Shown here in pieces: positions 43,991 to 56,410 of a DNA stretch of 64,000 nt. The translations under genes were made by a program, and so were the position numbers. The stretch's first letter is position 1, and each line of letters starts with the position of its first letter. The notes under the pieces are model-generated. The model was not told where the DNA came from. It saw nothing but the letters and a program-made list of their open reading frames with translations, and searched no databases. The stretch is taken from contig NC_135364.1 of assembly GCF_051622035.1 (NCBI RefSeq), positions 15,995,001-16,059,000 on the forward strand, written 5' to 3'. This DNA is from Arctopsyche grandis (lineage: Eukaryota; Arthropoda; Insecta; Trichoptera; Hydropsychidae).

Positions 43991-45410
43991 GACTTCGCGT
44001 AAATATTTGCTGTTTACATACGATATCTGTCGCGCGTGCATTTTATGAATACATATTACGCATTTCAAAATATTAGGTACGTACATATGCACGTGTGCGG
44101 TGTGCATCTGCATATTGTATGTAATATCAATATTGATCAGCGCAATGTTAGCTGTTCTCGGAATATGCTTTGCAAAATCTATGATAGCGATAATTATATT
44201 TCGATTTAATATATCGACGTATCAGCAGAATTTTTGTTACGGACATGTACACAATGTAAGCAATGATAAAATGAACCATATTATCTTCATATGTTTTTGC
44301 AAATTCCCCTATTCCTGTTTAAAATCATGCTGTTGAAAACTGGATGTATTTCTTATTAAAAAAATATTTGCTCAGATATGATGCTATCTTGTCATGCGAA
44401 TAAAATACTTGAAATATAGAGCTTTATCCTCTTCTATCCATGGTTTTTAATATACATATATTTGTATTTATGTTAGGCTTTCCAACGGGTTTCTTTTCTT
44501 GTTCTTTCTCTTTCTTCAAATATGCTCAAAATGTACACTTTATTGATATAGCTGACTTTTAAATATTTTGTAATCATTAAATAAGCTTTTACAGTTTTTT
44601 GTAATAATATAAGCATTTATAATAATGTTTAATTTGGAGCGTTCGAATTGCGTATTTCTAGGATTATTGAAAATCACCGAGCGCGTTATTAAAATATCTT
44701 ATAAGAAATATTATAAAAGAAGATATTATTAGAAAATTTGAAAAATTAAAATCTGATCTAACCAATGTTTATTTTTTATTGATTTTTTTTAATTTTAGAG
44801 CGTTAATTATATAATCCACGTTACACTATTTTGTAAAACAAAACCATCAAATAAGCAATGATATTTCAAGAATTAATAAAAAAAAATTCGTCTGAGTCGC
44901 TAAGTGCAATATTATTTTCTTACCATAATATTTTAATTTGAGTTTGTAATGAATTAAACTGGCACCCAATCTTATTGAATTCGTGAATTTTCTATTTTTT
45001 AAACCGCTTCGAATTTTTCGTATAATTTGAAGTTGCAATACTCTCATGATTTCATATTTATTATTGTATTTAAAAAAAAATAAGGGGGGCCTCAAATTTT
45101 GCAAAAATTTTTGCATTGTTTGGCTCACACTGTTGAGAATATATACACAACTGTGTGTATTTTAATATAAATAAAATGTAAGTTTATTGATCATTATTTT
45201 AGAAATGTATATACCTTTTTCAAAAATACATATACATAAGTGGTCCGCTGGATTTAAAATTATGAATATAATGGTCCGCGAGGTCCGAAAGATTGGTAAC
45301 CGATATTGTTAACGATCTTATATTAAAATTTTAATAAATTTTTAATGTAGAGGATTTGTTGTAATTTTTTAATAAAATTATATATTTTTGAGATGTATGT
45401 ACATACATAT
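43991..45410. other. Noncoding AT-rich stretch
   Basis: No gene, RNA or bounded element recognised. GTGGTCCGCTGG and ATGGTCCGCGAGGTCCG near 45241-45287 look like a piece of a repeat. Confidence 0.45.
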
Positions 45411-45414
45411 ATGA

Positions 45415-45905
45415 AATAACTAGTTGAACCCGGCGTGCGTTGCAATGCCACAATAATGCATGCAATTCCCGTTCCCTTTTCTCGATGTGTTTCAGTTTCA
45501 TTATTCATTTGAAAGTGAATGTTTCAGTTTCAAATTAATACTTAATAATCAAATTAAATTACAGTAATGATAATTTGTCGGAAAAACGCAGCTGGCTAAC
45601 ACATTTGAAATTATTCAATTGTTTGTTTATTTTATCCTAACAAAGCAGGTGGCGACGCGAAAACATCTAAAATTATTGCGTTGCAATGCCACTCATTCCT
45701 GTTTTCCCGTTCTCGTTTTTGGGCGATTTTTTTTTATATAAACCATCGCGGGCATTCACACAATAACTCATGTAAGTTTGAATGAACGTTCCTATATAAT
45801 CGGTTGAATGGTATAGGAACGCATACGTGATAGACAGACAAACATTGATTGTTATATATGGATATAGAATATATGAATATTAATTACTTTGAATAAAATT
45901 GATAT
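45415..45905. repeat. Dispersed repeat with CCCGGCGTGCGTTGCAATGCC start
   Basis: Starts near CTAGTTGAACCCGGCGTGCG and contains a second GCGTTGCAATGCCACTC near 45683; closes with GATAGACAGACAAACATTGA followed by TATATGGATATAG. This layout recalls a common arthropod non-autonomous repeat of about 0.5 kb; superfamily not assigned. Confidence 0.45.
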
Positions 45906-46799
45906 AATAATTACTTTGAATAAAATTGTTTAGTCACATGATACTCACGAAGTTCTTGTTTTGTTTGCTGATATATTCTGAAAGAATTTATTTTACATAC
46001 ATACTAACAAACATACATACATACATATACATATGTACGTAACGCTTAGTTGCTATGTCTGCTGTTCGTCTTACATATAATGCTTTAATTTGAATTCATC
46101 TGTTTTTTTCCCTCCAAAATATCTGCAGAACTTATATTCCACCTCTCTGGTATCTTTTGATCTTTTCGACGCGAAGAAAGGTATAAAAATAGCTAAATAT
46201 ACATAATAATCGAACTTATTCATGGTGTGGCATTTTCTCCGAAAGACGTTACCGATCAACTGTATGATTTTCAATTTATCAACCTCAACATATTTGTGAA
46301 TATGGATGTCATATTTTTACCATGCCATTGACGTTTGCCATTTAGATACGACGCGACGTCCTTCCACTCAAATCTATTATATTACATGCTTTTATTCAAG
46401 TATTTTTCGTGTTTCGTTTCCTGAAAATTCAACTTTCCTACCCAAAAAAAAAAAAAAAAACAGAATTTCCTGGAACTCTCGAGCTTTTATCAAGTAGACA
46501 ATCGATATATTTTCTTATATAGGCAATGTGAAATAAAATAAATTCATAGGTACGTGTTCTCCATAGGACACATGTTGACTTTCCCAACGATCCCCACCCA
46601 AATGTATTTACAACATATCATATAGGTCGATCAATCGACGCATGTCAATATCGTATGATATGATACATTTACATATACTATAAAAGTGCTTCAATATTAA
46701 CCATATATGTACAACTCTTCCAATCGGGAAATATAAAACGTTCGTAAAATCTTCATACCAATTCGATCGCTACATTATGTCATAGTAGAATAGCATAGT

Positions 46800-47260
46800 G
46801 TATTTTCACCATCGAACGTCCCTCCGTAATATCAAAAAGCGGTCAGACTTAATGTTGGGTCGTTACCGCATCTTCCCGTTTGCTACGTTATCTTCGATCA
46901 TACACTCGATTTATTGACCGCATTGGAACGATCGCGTTCCGATATCAAATCAACCCTTTCTTTCCATCCCCCCACCCCCCTTCGCACCGACCCAACGTGG
47001 GCGCCAAATAATAAAACATTGTACGTATGTCGGAAGGATCGTTCGGTTTTTGTTTGCTGTGCTGATTGTCGCTGGGGAGTATTCGATTTCGGCAACTAGG
47101 AGTAGCTTCCCCCTTTTTGTCCTTTCGCAATTTGCGTAAAGGTTGCCGTTCATTTTACAAAATAACCGCATAGGTTTACAGTGGCTTAGCGCGGTAAATA
47201 TATTACCTTTGTCGTTTGTTACTGAAGATTTTGCGAATTTAATTAGTACAAACCGAGACG
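46800..47260. promoter_or_regulatory. Moderately GC-rich noncoding block
   Basis: Richer in unique, complex sequence than its surroundings (for example CCCAACGTGGGCGCC near 46991 and GGGTCGTTACCGCATC near 46857), without any repeat hallmark. It may be a cis-regulatory element of the gene beginning at 39.5 kb. No protein frame is convincing. Confidence 0.25.
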
Positions 47261-47916
47261 ATGTCTCGTTACTGATATCTTCTAGAAATTCCAATCGTAA
47301 TCGTTTGAATATACATACATATATATGTAATAATTTCAATGTCATAGACTTTTATATGGAAAATTACATACATAAATGTATACTACAGTGGTGGCGAACC
47401 CATGCCACATACATATCTATGCTAAACTAAGCACAAATAAGAAAGCGGCAACTTTTTGGCATTATTATTATTGTTACATGCTTTAAAATCTAAATAAAGA
47501 TCTAAAGTAACTATTTGATCATTAAATATTAATCACATTTTATTCGCGACGGATTTTGAGAGCTTTTATTATTTTAAACCTTCTACAAACCGATGTGAAT
47601 TAAACAGTGCGCAAAAATCGCGACATGTAACTCGTGTTTGTATTTAATATTATATGTCATGACAACAATTTTTCTGATTAACTCATTATAGATACATATA
47701 TAGCGTGCCCGAATTTACTGAAAACTCTATGAGAGTCTTTCGCAAAGTAATGATAAAAATAATAGGTTTTATAAATTAGACGCAATTCCTAAACGTAAAC
47801 CTATTAATTAAATTGAAAATTGGAATACAACTTTTTCATACTTTTCCACCGTTTGATTTCTCAGATCAGTATTTCTCAAACTGTGGCGAGTGCTGTATTC
47901 AATTTTGTATAAAATT

Positions 47917-47953
47917 TATATATATATATATATATATGTATATACATATATAT
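47917..47953. repeat. (TA)n microsatellite before the RTE-like element
   Basis: TATATATA with one GTATATAC interruption, directly upstream of the unique GGAGTTCGGTCTATCG that may be the element's 5' end. Confidence 0.85.
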
Positions 47954-48695
47954 GGAGTTCGGTCTATCGTGTCATGCGGGGAAGACGTGCTCTGCGTTCT
48001 CCCCGCTACTACTCGCTTAAACCCGGCTATTGCACGAAATTAAATCTAAAAACTTAACCATCCACTCACTTATTTTACTAATTGCATCCTAGTATAATTT
48101 AAGTGTAAAAATAATCAGCAGATCGGTCGTAAAGCGTATTTATATCAGTGAATTCGTAAAATTTTGTCATATTAGTTTTTTTTTGTTTGTGTCTAAAATC
48201 TGTGCAAAGCCAATACGGCCGGGGTATATTCGTAATATCTCCCTACCTGAATACAAAAAATAAGGTCCTTTCCCGTCAGTCAATAGTTTGTCCCACAGAA
48301 GCAATAAATCTTCCACATAATTGCTTCCAGCAAAATTTTTAACGAACTTTATTTAATAACAAGCAGAAACAGTGTTTCCCAACTGTCTATCAGTTCTTTT
48401 TCATATTTAAATTATATCAAAGTAATTCGTGTAATTTTATATTCTTTACTAAATTTATTATTAAAATATTAAATTGCAAACCGCACTCACACATATATAA
48501 ATCCGTTGTCTCCAAAGAGGCGTCTCACGATAAAGATCTGTAAAAAAGTAGTATAACAATTGCTAATCTATTATTATCATAACTAACTACTTTCACTTAC
48601 AAAGTAACCCTGTTAAATGGCATGTAATAATTCATAAGTGATCCAAGTGATACCTAGGATGACTATCTGTCAAAGCTGACCACAGAGAAGAGTCT

Positions 48696-49595
48696 ATGGC
48701 GGTAAGAACTCACTCCTTGAATGGAAATCTCTCTCAAGTACCGCCTTTTTCTCAACACATCTTGGATAAATGCGAGAAAAATAATATCCAAACCTCCAAC
48801 AAGGTAAGAGTGACGATGGATGATAGCTTAGCTAATAGAAACCTGTATTTAGCCACGTACAATGTAAGAACGTTATCGAGTGAAGGAAGTGTGCTTGCAT
48901 TAGAGAATGAATTAGAAAGTATAAAATGGGATTTAGTAGGACTTAGCGAAGTAAGACGAAAACAGGAAAACCAAATAATCCTAAAAAGTGGTAACTGTCT
49001 CTACTGGAGAGGGCTACCAAATGGTAGAATAGGAGGAGTAGGGTTTCTTATCAATAAGAGAATAGAAAGAAATATTATAGAAATAAACGACATATCGGAA
49101 CGTATATGCTATGTAGTATTAAGAATCTCGAGCAGGTACACTTGTCAAATCTTCCAAGTGTACGCCCCCACATCTAGCCACCCAGACGAGGAAATAGAAG
49201 ACTTCTACGAAAAACTACAGGGCGCATACGATAATAGCCGCCACCACTTTAAAATAATCATGGGCGACTTTAACGCAAAAATAGGACAAAAGGCAAACAC
49301 AGAAAGAGCAGTAGGCAATTTTGGTACCGGCCAAAGAAACGACAGAGGCGATCGCCTCATAGAATTCGCAGAACACAACAGGCTCTTTATCACTAATTCA
49401 TTTTTCAGGAAAAACACCAACAATAAGTGGACTTGGGAGAGTCCTAAAGGAGACATAAATGAAATCGATTTCATCCTAACAAATGCCCTGCACTCCGTTA
49501 AAGACGTTAGTGTTTTAAGTAAGGTAGATATAGGTAGCGATCACAGATTAGTCCGTGCCAGGATGGCCATTAATATAAATTGCGTAGGAAATTAA
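48696..49595 (+). pseudogene. RTE-like endonuclease domain (first fragment)
   Basis: 299-codon frame from an ATG. Apurinic-like endonuclease signatures in order: NLYLATYNVRTL, DLVGLSEVRRK (catalytic Glu), FQVYAPTS, IIMGDFNAKIG (Asp and Asn), WTWESPKGDINEIDFIL, and GSDHRLVRA (terminal Asp-His). All expected active-site residues are visible. The frame stops at 49593-49595 shortly after the domain; the continuing RRKLIKG reading is one frame over, consistent with loss of one T near 49577. Confidence 0.88.
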
Positions 49596-50743
49596 TAAAA
49601 GGATGCAGTAACTCTCCAGATTTCGCTCAACTAAGGTCTAGGAAAAAGGAATTCGAACTCGAACTTGGAAATCGATACGGGAAATTAAACCCAGAAGCAG
49701 ACATCGAGGAATTGAACACTGTAATTAGTTCGGTTCTAGCCTCAACAGGTAAGAAATTAGCTGGACTCAGGAAACAGATTAAGCTAAGTAAAATTTCAGA
49801 GGAAACCAAAAATCTAATTAAGCATAAAAGGAAGTTAGATAGGGATAATAATAAGCAAGAATACAATCTAGTAAATAAGGAAATTAAGAAGAGAATAGTC
49901 AGGGATGTCAGGGATTTTAACAGCAAGCTAATAGAAAATACCATTAAGAATAACTGTAGCCTGAAAAAGTGCAAACAAGATCTTTTCTTAGGCAAAAACC
50001 AAATGATCGCAATCAGATCAGAGAGCGGAGTAATAATTAGGAATAGAGAAGAGATCATAGACAGAGTTTATACGTTCTATGCAAAACTTTACGAGAACAA
50101 CAACGGTCAATTTCCCGCTCCGGAATCGACACACGGCCAAAGGGTTCCTGCAGTATTGCCTAGCGAAGTAGAGGCCGCGCTAAAAACTGCAAAAAACGGT
50201 AAAACCCCAGGGGAAGATAATATTCCCATTGACTTACTAAAATGTGGCGGCCCCCCCCTAATTAATATCTTAGCTAGGCTTTTCAGCAAATGCATCCAGA
50301 ACCAAGCTATACCAGAAGGATGGAATAACGCAACTATCATTTTAATACACAAAAAAGGCGACAAAAGCGATATCAAGAACTACCGACCCATTAGTTTACT
50401 TTCAGCGGTCTACAAGCTCTTCACGAAGGTTATTACAGAAAGGCTGAAGAATATCCTCGACGAGAACCAACCTATAGAGCAGGCAGGGTTTAGGGCAAAT
50501 TTCAGCACAATGGACCACCTCCAAGTAGTTGGCGAACTAATCGAGCGCGCCAACGAATATCAACGGCCATTGTGCCTAGGTTTCGTCGATTATGAGAAAG
50601 CCTTCGATACAGTTAGTCATAATGCAGTACTTAACGCTCTACAAACACAGGGAGTGCCGGAACCCTATGTGGGACTGTTAGCTGCAATATATAAGAATGC
50701 CACAGCTTCGGTTAAAATTTTTTCAGGTACAGATTTAGCATAG
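49580..50743 (+). pseudogene. RTE-like reverse transcriptase, first half
   Basis: Continues the polyprotein after the first frameshift (387 codons shown open; the leading codon is TTG, so it has no start of its own). Contains a Lys-rich linker, then reverse-transcriptase blocks: GKTPGEDNIPIDLLK, IILIHKKGDKSDIKNYRPIS, QAGFR, and FVDYEKAFDTV with the first catalytic Asp. It ends at a TAG caused by a second frameshift at a T run near 50719-50724. Confidence 0.88.
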
Positions 50744-51645
50744 GAAAAGGAGTAAGACAAGGGGATACAATCTCGCCCAAGTTATTCAATGCGGTGCTTG
50801 AGGGAGTTTTCAGGAACTTGGATTGGGATACAGCCGGAGTAAGCATCAATGGTCGCTTTTTGAGTCACCTTCGGTTCGCAGACGATATAGTTTTAGTAGC
50901 TCGTGATTCAGCTGACCTACTTATCAGACTAACACAGCTGGACAGGGAAAGTAGAAAAGTAGGATTAAAAATTAACGTAGATAAGACTAAACTAATGTTC
51001 AATAGTTATTGCATGCCTGATAGCATCCCCTTAGATGATAAACCAGTAGAAGTAGTAAATAATTATTTATATTTAGGTCAAATAATTGACATGTCTGGTA
51101 GTAAAAATGAAGAGATAAAGGGACGTATGAAATTAGGATGGAGTGCATTTGGACGGATGAATGCTGTTTTTAAATCAAAAATGCCACTCTGCCTGAAGAA
51201 AAGGATCTTTGATCAATGCGTTTTGCCAGTGATGACGTATGGATGTGAAACTTGGACACTGAACGCCAAGATGCTAAATAAAATCCAATGCACTCAAAGA
51301 AGTATGGAACGCTGTATGCTTGGCATAACGAGGAAAGACAGAAAGCGGAACACGTGGGTGAGAAATATGACAAGGGTAGTGGACATAGTGGATAGAGTGA
51401 AGAGATTGAAATGGCAATGGGCGGGTCACGTAGCTAGGAGGATGGACGAAAGGTGGACAAAAGAAGTGCTTGAATGGTACCCGAGAGAAGGCAAAAGAGT
51501 AAAAGGAAGACCGCAAGGAAGATGGGTGAACGAAATTAGGAAAATGTACGGAATGAGATGGATGAGTGTTGCGCAAAACAGAGACGAGTGGAAGCGTGTT
51601 GGAGAGGCCTTCATCCAGCAGTGGATGGCGAATGGCTGTAAATGA
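50727..51645 (+). pseudogene. RTE-like reverse transcriptase, second half and C-terminus
   Basis: Reading resumes as FSIGKGVRQGDTISPKLF, then FADDIVL with the catalytic Asp pair, thumb and the C-terminal region YGCETWT, WAGHVAR and GEAFIQQW common to this group. Stop at 51643-51645. Only the two single-base frameshifts separate the three pieces, so the insertion is fairly young. Confidence 0.88.
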
Positions 51646-51656
51646 TGATGATGATG

Positions 51657-51658
<2 letters not shown>

Positions 51659-51718
<60 letters not shown>
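51659..51718. repeat. (AT)n tail of the RTE-like element
   Basis: Follows (TGA)n directly; about 29 units. Confidence 0.9.
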
Positions 51719-51720
<2 letters not shown>

Positions 51721-52655
51721 CAATATATTTTTATTATCAACGATATCTATTAATTTTTATGAAATATTTAATTTGAGAAGTACGTACATACATATACTAT
51801 GCGAGAAAAAAATCGAATCAATTTTGATATCTAATGCTTTGAAATCATTTTTGAATATTTTGAAATATTGTCGATAAATTCCTTGGAAAAAAGTCAAGCT
51901 TTAAACCATGGAAATATATATTTTTAATATATTTTTTTTAAGTTTTATTAAAACACAGCGTATGTGTTTACGGTCCATAGTGAGTTAATAAATAAACGAT
52001 TTGATCAGGTAAACTAATTCATCGATTAACTAATGGGTACATTAGTTTTACATTAATGGTTAGCTATCGCTGCTGCAGTATGCTCGTATTATGTACATAC
52101 ATAATAGTCGTATAATATTCCAAGTGCACGCTTCACGAGTAGTTCAATTCATAATAGGATGTATCTAGTACATTTTTATAATGATTGGTGTTTGTATGTT
52201 ATACGCAATAAAAATAATTTATTGATTGCGTGTTTAGCAAATTTATGGCATTAGGTGTTCTTTGAAGTTGTTTATTGTCAGGTTGATATTGCCCATTGTC
52301 AGGTTGATATTGCCCAAGCGTACTTTTTGGTTGCTATAATTTTCCCACTTAAAAGATAAAGGAAACAGTTGATATGTACTAAAACTCTTCTTACATCATC
52401 GTATAAATATTCTATAATCATTAGAAGTGATTTTTAGACCGTAAGATTTTTCTTTTTACTTTGGAAATATGTACATTCACACTTCAATATTCGGATGAAT
52501 TCACTTGCCAAAATCACTGTAATTTCTCTTCACTTAAATCACTTCACATGTCAGTTGGTGATTTGAGTCCGATTTAATATATGTATTTTAATCTAGGATC
52601 AAGTCCGGCGCCGGATATTAAGTGTCGATTTGTCGTGAAAATTTCAGCTCGACAC
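51719..52655. other. Noncoding AT-rich stretch with a 21-bp tandem duplication
   Basis: TTGTCAGGTTGATATTGCCC is present twice in tandem at about 52274-52315. No gene seen. Confidence 0.5.
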
Positions 52656-52657
52656 GT

Positions 52658-52968
52658 ATTAAGACGAAAACACACTGAATGGTGCGAAACGTCACGTTCT
52701 TGGCTTCCCGCTGTGACACTGGGTGTTCCCCAAACCGAATTCGGGTGTAGTTGCACGTGCAGAGTGCATATGTTTACCGTTATCGATCACTATCAAGCAA
52801 AGATAAAAACAAGTATAAAATATCACCGAAAACACTCCAGGGGGTGACTTTTGGGACTGTGTACCATGTATATGGACTAGTGGTGCTACGTTTTTTTCGC
52901 ATGTTTAAAATTATCTACAAAAAACACGTACCACGTACTACTCAGTGTGTTTTCGCCCTTAGCCTGAG
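52658..52968. mobile_element. MITE, dispersed repeat copy B
   Basis: Ends TTAAGACGAAAACACACTGA (near 52658) and TCAGTGTGTTTTCGCCCTTA (near 52946-52965) are inverted repeats with TTAA or TTAG at the edges, suggesting TTAA insertion. The right half (CCGTTATCGATCACT ... TTTTTTTCGCATGTTTAAAA) matches 16371-16562 in AMBRA1 intron 7. Confidence 0.65.
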
Positions 52969-55274
52969 TGCATAGTGAAGGAATGCAACACTATGAGTTA
53001 CATTTATGTACATACATATTTACATAAATCGAATAGAATAGTCGAATAGTCGACGCTAATATGATGACAGCTTGTGTCGAATAGTCGACGCTAATATGTA
53101 TGTATGATGACAGCTCGTTGCTTCGCTATGCACGCGGCTTAATACAAACATTCGACACAATCTCATTTTCGTTGTATTAATCACAACTATAATAGTTTTC
53201 TGTAAACGCACTGTAGGAATGTGGGATACTTCAAAGATCGATTTTGTAGGCACTTACATAAATAAAACGTCAAGTCCTTTCAGGGTCAGGACAAAAAAAT
53301 AATGTCAACGTCTTAAGGACCTGACGCTAGATGTGCATATTCTCGCATTTTGCCCACGTTAACGCCACATTTATCAAAAACTTGAAGTGATATTGGGGGA
53401 TAAGATGTATTAAGCCCGTGCTTAGACCCTTAGCTAAGGATTCGGCATGGGTTTTATGGTCTTCAATTTTTCATGTAGGTTCCCCCCTCGTTCTTTGCCG
53501 TGATTTTCTTGTCGCATTAGTTTTTATACGGCAAATACAAATATGATTAATCGTCACACATGACTTTTTTCTTTTGATTATATTATGTTATAAATACGAT
53601 TGCTTGAGCGTGGAATTTATTTTCTCTATAAATAGCATATGTTGAATTCGTTGAGAAGGGTTTTTCGGTTCGTGCAAGAGAGAGTGACCCTTCCCCCCCG
53701 GTTCACTATTTTGGACCGAGCGAACTGTGCGATTTGCATATTCAAATGCTAAAAGGAGAGCTGACTTTCGTCTTCTCAGAGTTTTTTTTTACAGTATAAA
53801 ATGTAGACAAACGAGATCGGCTAAGGGAGTCCTTCAAGTAACGTTTTTATGATCGTTTTTTTTTCGGTTTTCTTTGTTAGATGGTGTTTTATAGACATAC
53901 TTATGCGATTTATTTGGGTATTTTATTTCAAATTTAGTTTCTTTGTAGACACATCTGAGAAATGTCGTCGCCAATCATTCTGAAATGCAAATGTTTCTAT
54001 TCTAATGTCTTCTTTTTGTGTTGAGTCGACGTTTGTGTTTGGATAGCGTTATCGTCAATTTTGCGTTTTGTAAAATGTTTGCTGAATACAAAATTGTTAG
54101 CGGGTACACGTGTTGGTTTTTTGGTCGTTCGCTTTTGACCCCCATTTCGAGACCTTATATCGTTCGATGAATTTTAATGAAATTTAATATGAAAGACCCT
54201 TATCAAAATACAACAATATACCATCGTGGATGGGGAGTTTAGCTTCCAACAAAATACGCTAACTTTCATCGAACCGTTTGAAGGTCTTGTTTTTTAAAAC
54301 TTAATTACATCTTCTCATAAAAAATATATTTTCGAAAAGCTTAAATTTTCAAATACAATTTGTACATACATATATTGAAAAGTAAGTGTATGCTCAAATA
54401 GGCAAAAGTTAGTAGGCTACGAACGAAGAAGCGCTTGCAAATTGTGATTAAGCTATTTAGTGGCGTACAGAAGCTTCCAATCGAAATGTAAAAAGTAGTA
54501 TGTAGGTGTATATTAGAAGAGTACAAAGTAAAATGACAGTCATAGTAAGAAAATATTGAATTCGACCTACGCTCAATACAAAGTCAAAGTCATATACCAA
54601 AATCCATTTGTGAATAGTTTTTTTTTTGTTAATTCACATATTACTTCTATATTTGGAAGTGACAACTGTTGATTATATCGTTTGAAAATATTCATCGTTA
54701 ACTTTAAATATTAGAATACACAAGCGCGTCGAATTTTCTGAAAAGATTACAAAGTCATTGTATCATTTTGTAGGTGATTATTGGTATTTCATATGCATAT
54801 GTACATATGTATTCAAAAACACGATATTTTGATTTATAACACTCCTTAAATTGCAGTTGAGAGTTGTGGCTGTTGCAAAAATTACTCTTTTAAACCCGAT
54901 AATTGTAGGTCATACAACAAAAGACCATTATTAATATTCACCATCGCTTTCAAAGGTTTCGTAAGTTTCGCATGGTGTGAATTAAATGGGCTGTTTCACA
55001 TGGACGCCACCGCAAGAACGGATACATTTAATCGGCCTCAACTCTCAGTATCGGCAACTTCGCATGAACACCTTATATGGAATCTATTCTTGACCGGAGT
55101 CTTGACTATGAAACCCTACAATATGTCCAAATATAAGTACATATGTAAAAATATATGTATGTAAAAAATTTTGGTCTATATTTGATTTGCGACTTTTAGT
55201 TGGTGCTTTTGGAATCAAATATATTATTTTTAGAATTTCCGTTCGATGATGAAAAATATGAAGGGAAATTTATA
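52969..55274. other. Noncoding, with a 37-bp tandem duplication
   Basis: GTCGAATAGTCGACGCTAAT with following ATGATGACAGCT occurs twice (53040-53075 and 53077-53115). CAGGGTCAGGAC and GGACCTGACGC near 53283-53330 form a weak inverted pair. 53640-54180 is richer in complex sequence but without an exon. Confidence 0.45.
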
Positions 55275-55282
55275 TCCCAGAG

Positions 55283-56402
55283 TAGAGGTTGTGATCGAGA
55301 AATCTCGTCTCGAGAAATTTTGATTCTCGTTTCTCGAGAATATTTTATTGTAAAATTTCGAGATTCTCATTTCTCGAGAATATTTTATTATGAAAATTCG
55401 AGATTCTCGTATCTCGAGAAATCGTTTATTAGAATCTCGAAAACATCGAGAATATTCTTAATTTATCACTACATGTTTTTGCTCAATAAACTGACTGATT
55501 TGTATACTTGTTAACTCGTAAATAATGTTGTGAAGTATTATAATATGTATTGATGGTCAATATTCTTATTATTTGTCCGGTAAGTTATTATTCGGTCATC
55601 ATATAAGTAATTATACACATGTCACAACGAAATCGCACTATTTTTAAGTTACATACATATATGGATGTGCATGTAGGTACTGGTCACTAGTGCGAAAGTA
55701 TTCCGTTATGATATCACTAAAACGCTAGTGAAAATATATTTTCACTGACAATATGACCCCACTTAACACACATAAAACAAAGATTTTTGATTTATTATTT
55801 ATTTATTCGAGTATTTGTTCCTTAGATATTAATCAATTTATAGTCAGTATTTTAATATGCATAGATGGTCAGTATTTTTATTATTTGTCAGGTCACAAAA
55901 ACACGGGCAAAGCCGGGTAGCAACACTGGGAATTTTATAAAATTCTTTTTTACATATTGTTATTTTTACTATTTTAAATTACTTTTGTATATTTTTATTT
56001 TCTTTTCATGCCTTCTTTTATAATATTTTTTTTTATATAGTTTTACTTTTTTCTATTCAATGTTCTATTGTATCCCTCTATAGTCTATATCTATCTTTCG
56101 CCATGTCTTTAATAAAGTTGAAAACCCCTGATATATTATACATATGTAGTGTTTGTGTCCTTTTGATTTTTGTATGTTGTCAAGCTTATATGCTAAAAAA
56201 ATCAATTCACTATATTAAAAAAAAATTATACTTTCTCGAGAATTCTCGAGAATCTCGAGAAACAAAAAAAGAAAATCTCGAATTCTCGAGATTCAAATAT
56301 TTCGAGAAAATAAGATTCTCAAATCTTGAGATTCAAATATTCCGAGAAAAGGAGATTCTCGAATCTCGAGAATCAAAAAAAGTCGAGAAATCACAGCCTC
56401 TA
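55283..56402. mobile_element. hAT element with TCTCGAGA arrays, TSD TCCCAGAG
   Basis: TAGAGGTTGTGAT and ATCACAGCCTCTA are the inverted ends, flanked by exact TCCCAGAG (55275-55282 and 56403-56410). Inside each end lies a roughly 150-bp block of repeated CTCGAG palindromes (four on the left, five on the right) with ATTCTCG and GAGATTC spacers. The middle holds a GGTCAGTA-type repeat (about 55540-55925) ending CGGGCAAAGCCGGGTAGC. No transposase. Confidence 0.9.
55540..55925. repeat. GGTCAGTA-motif repeat (copy 3), nested in hAT
   Basis: GATGGTCAATATT, ATAGTCAGTATT and GATGGTCAGTATT recur, ending near GGGCAAAGCCGGGTAGCAAC. Same motif as at 2177-2480 and 22440-22970. Confidence 0.5.
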
Positions 56403-56410
56403 TCCCAGAG

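Larger units (their letters stand above)
47954..51718 (+). mobile_element. RTE-like non-LTR retrotransposon, near full length
   Basis: One element of about 3.7 kb: a 5' UTR of about 740 bp, an endonuclease-reverse transcriptase gene broken by two frameshifts (48696-51645), and a 3' end of TGATGATGATGATG then (AT)n. Lack of poly-A and a short tandem-repeat tail fit the RTE group, as does endonuclease plus reverse transcriptase without a separate gag. AT microsatellites lie at both ends, so the element either inserted in or generated them. The 5' boundary is inferred from where the unique sequence starts after (TA)n. Confidence 0.8.

Noticed and set aside
47868-48390. CAGTATTTCTCAAACTGTGG and AGTGTTTCCCAACTGTC as hAT ends
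   Set aside because: Both lie in the same orientation and have no matching flanking duplication, so they do not bound one element.
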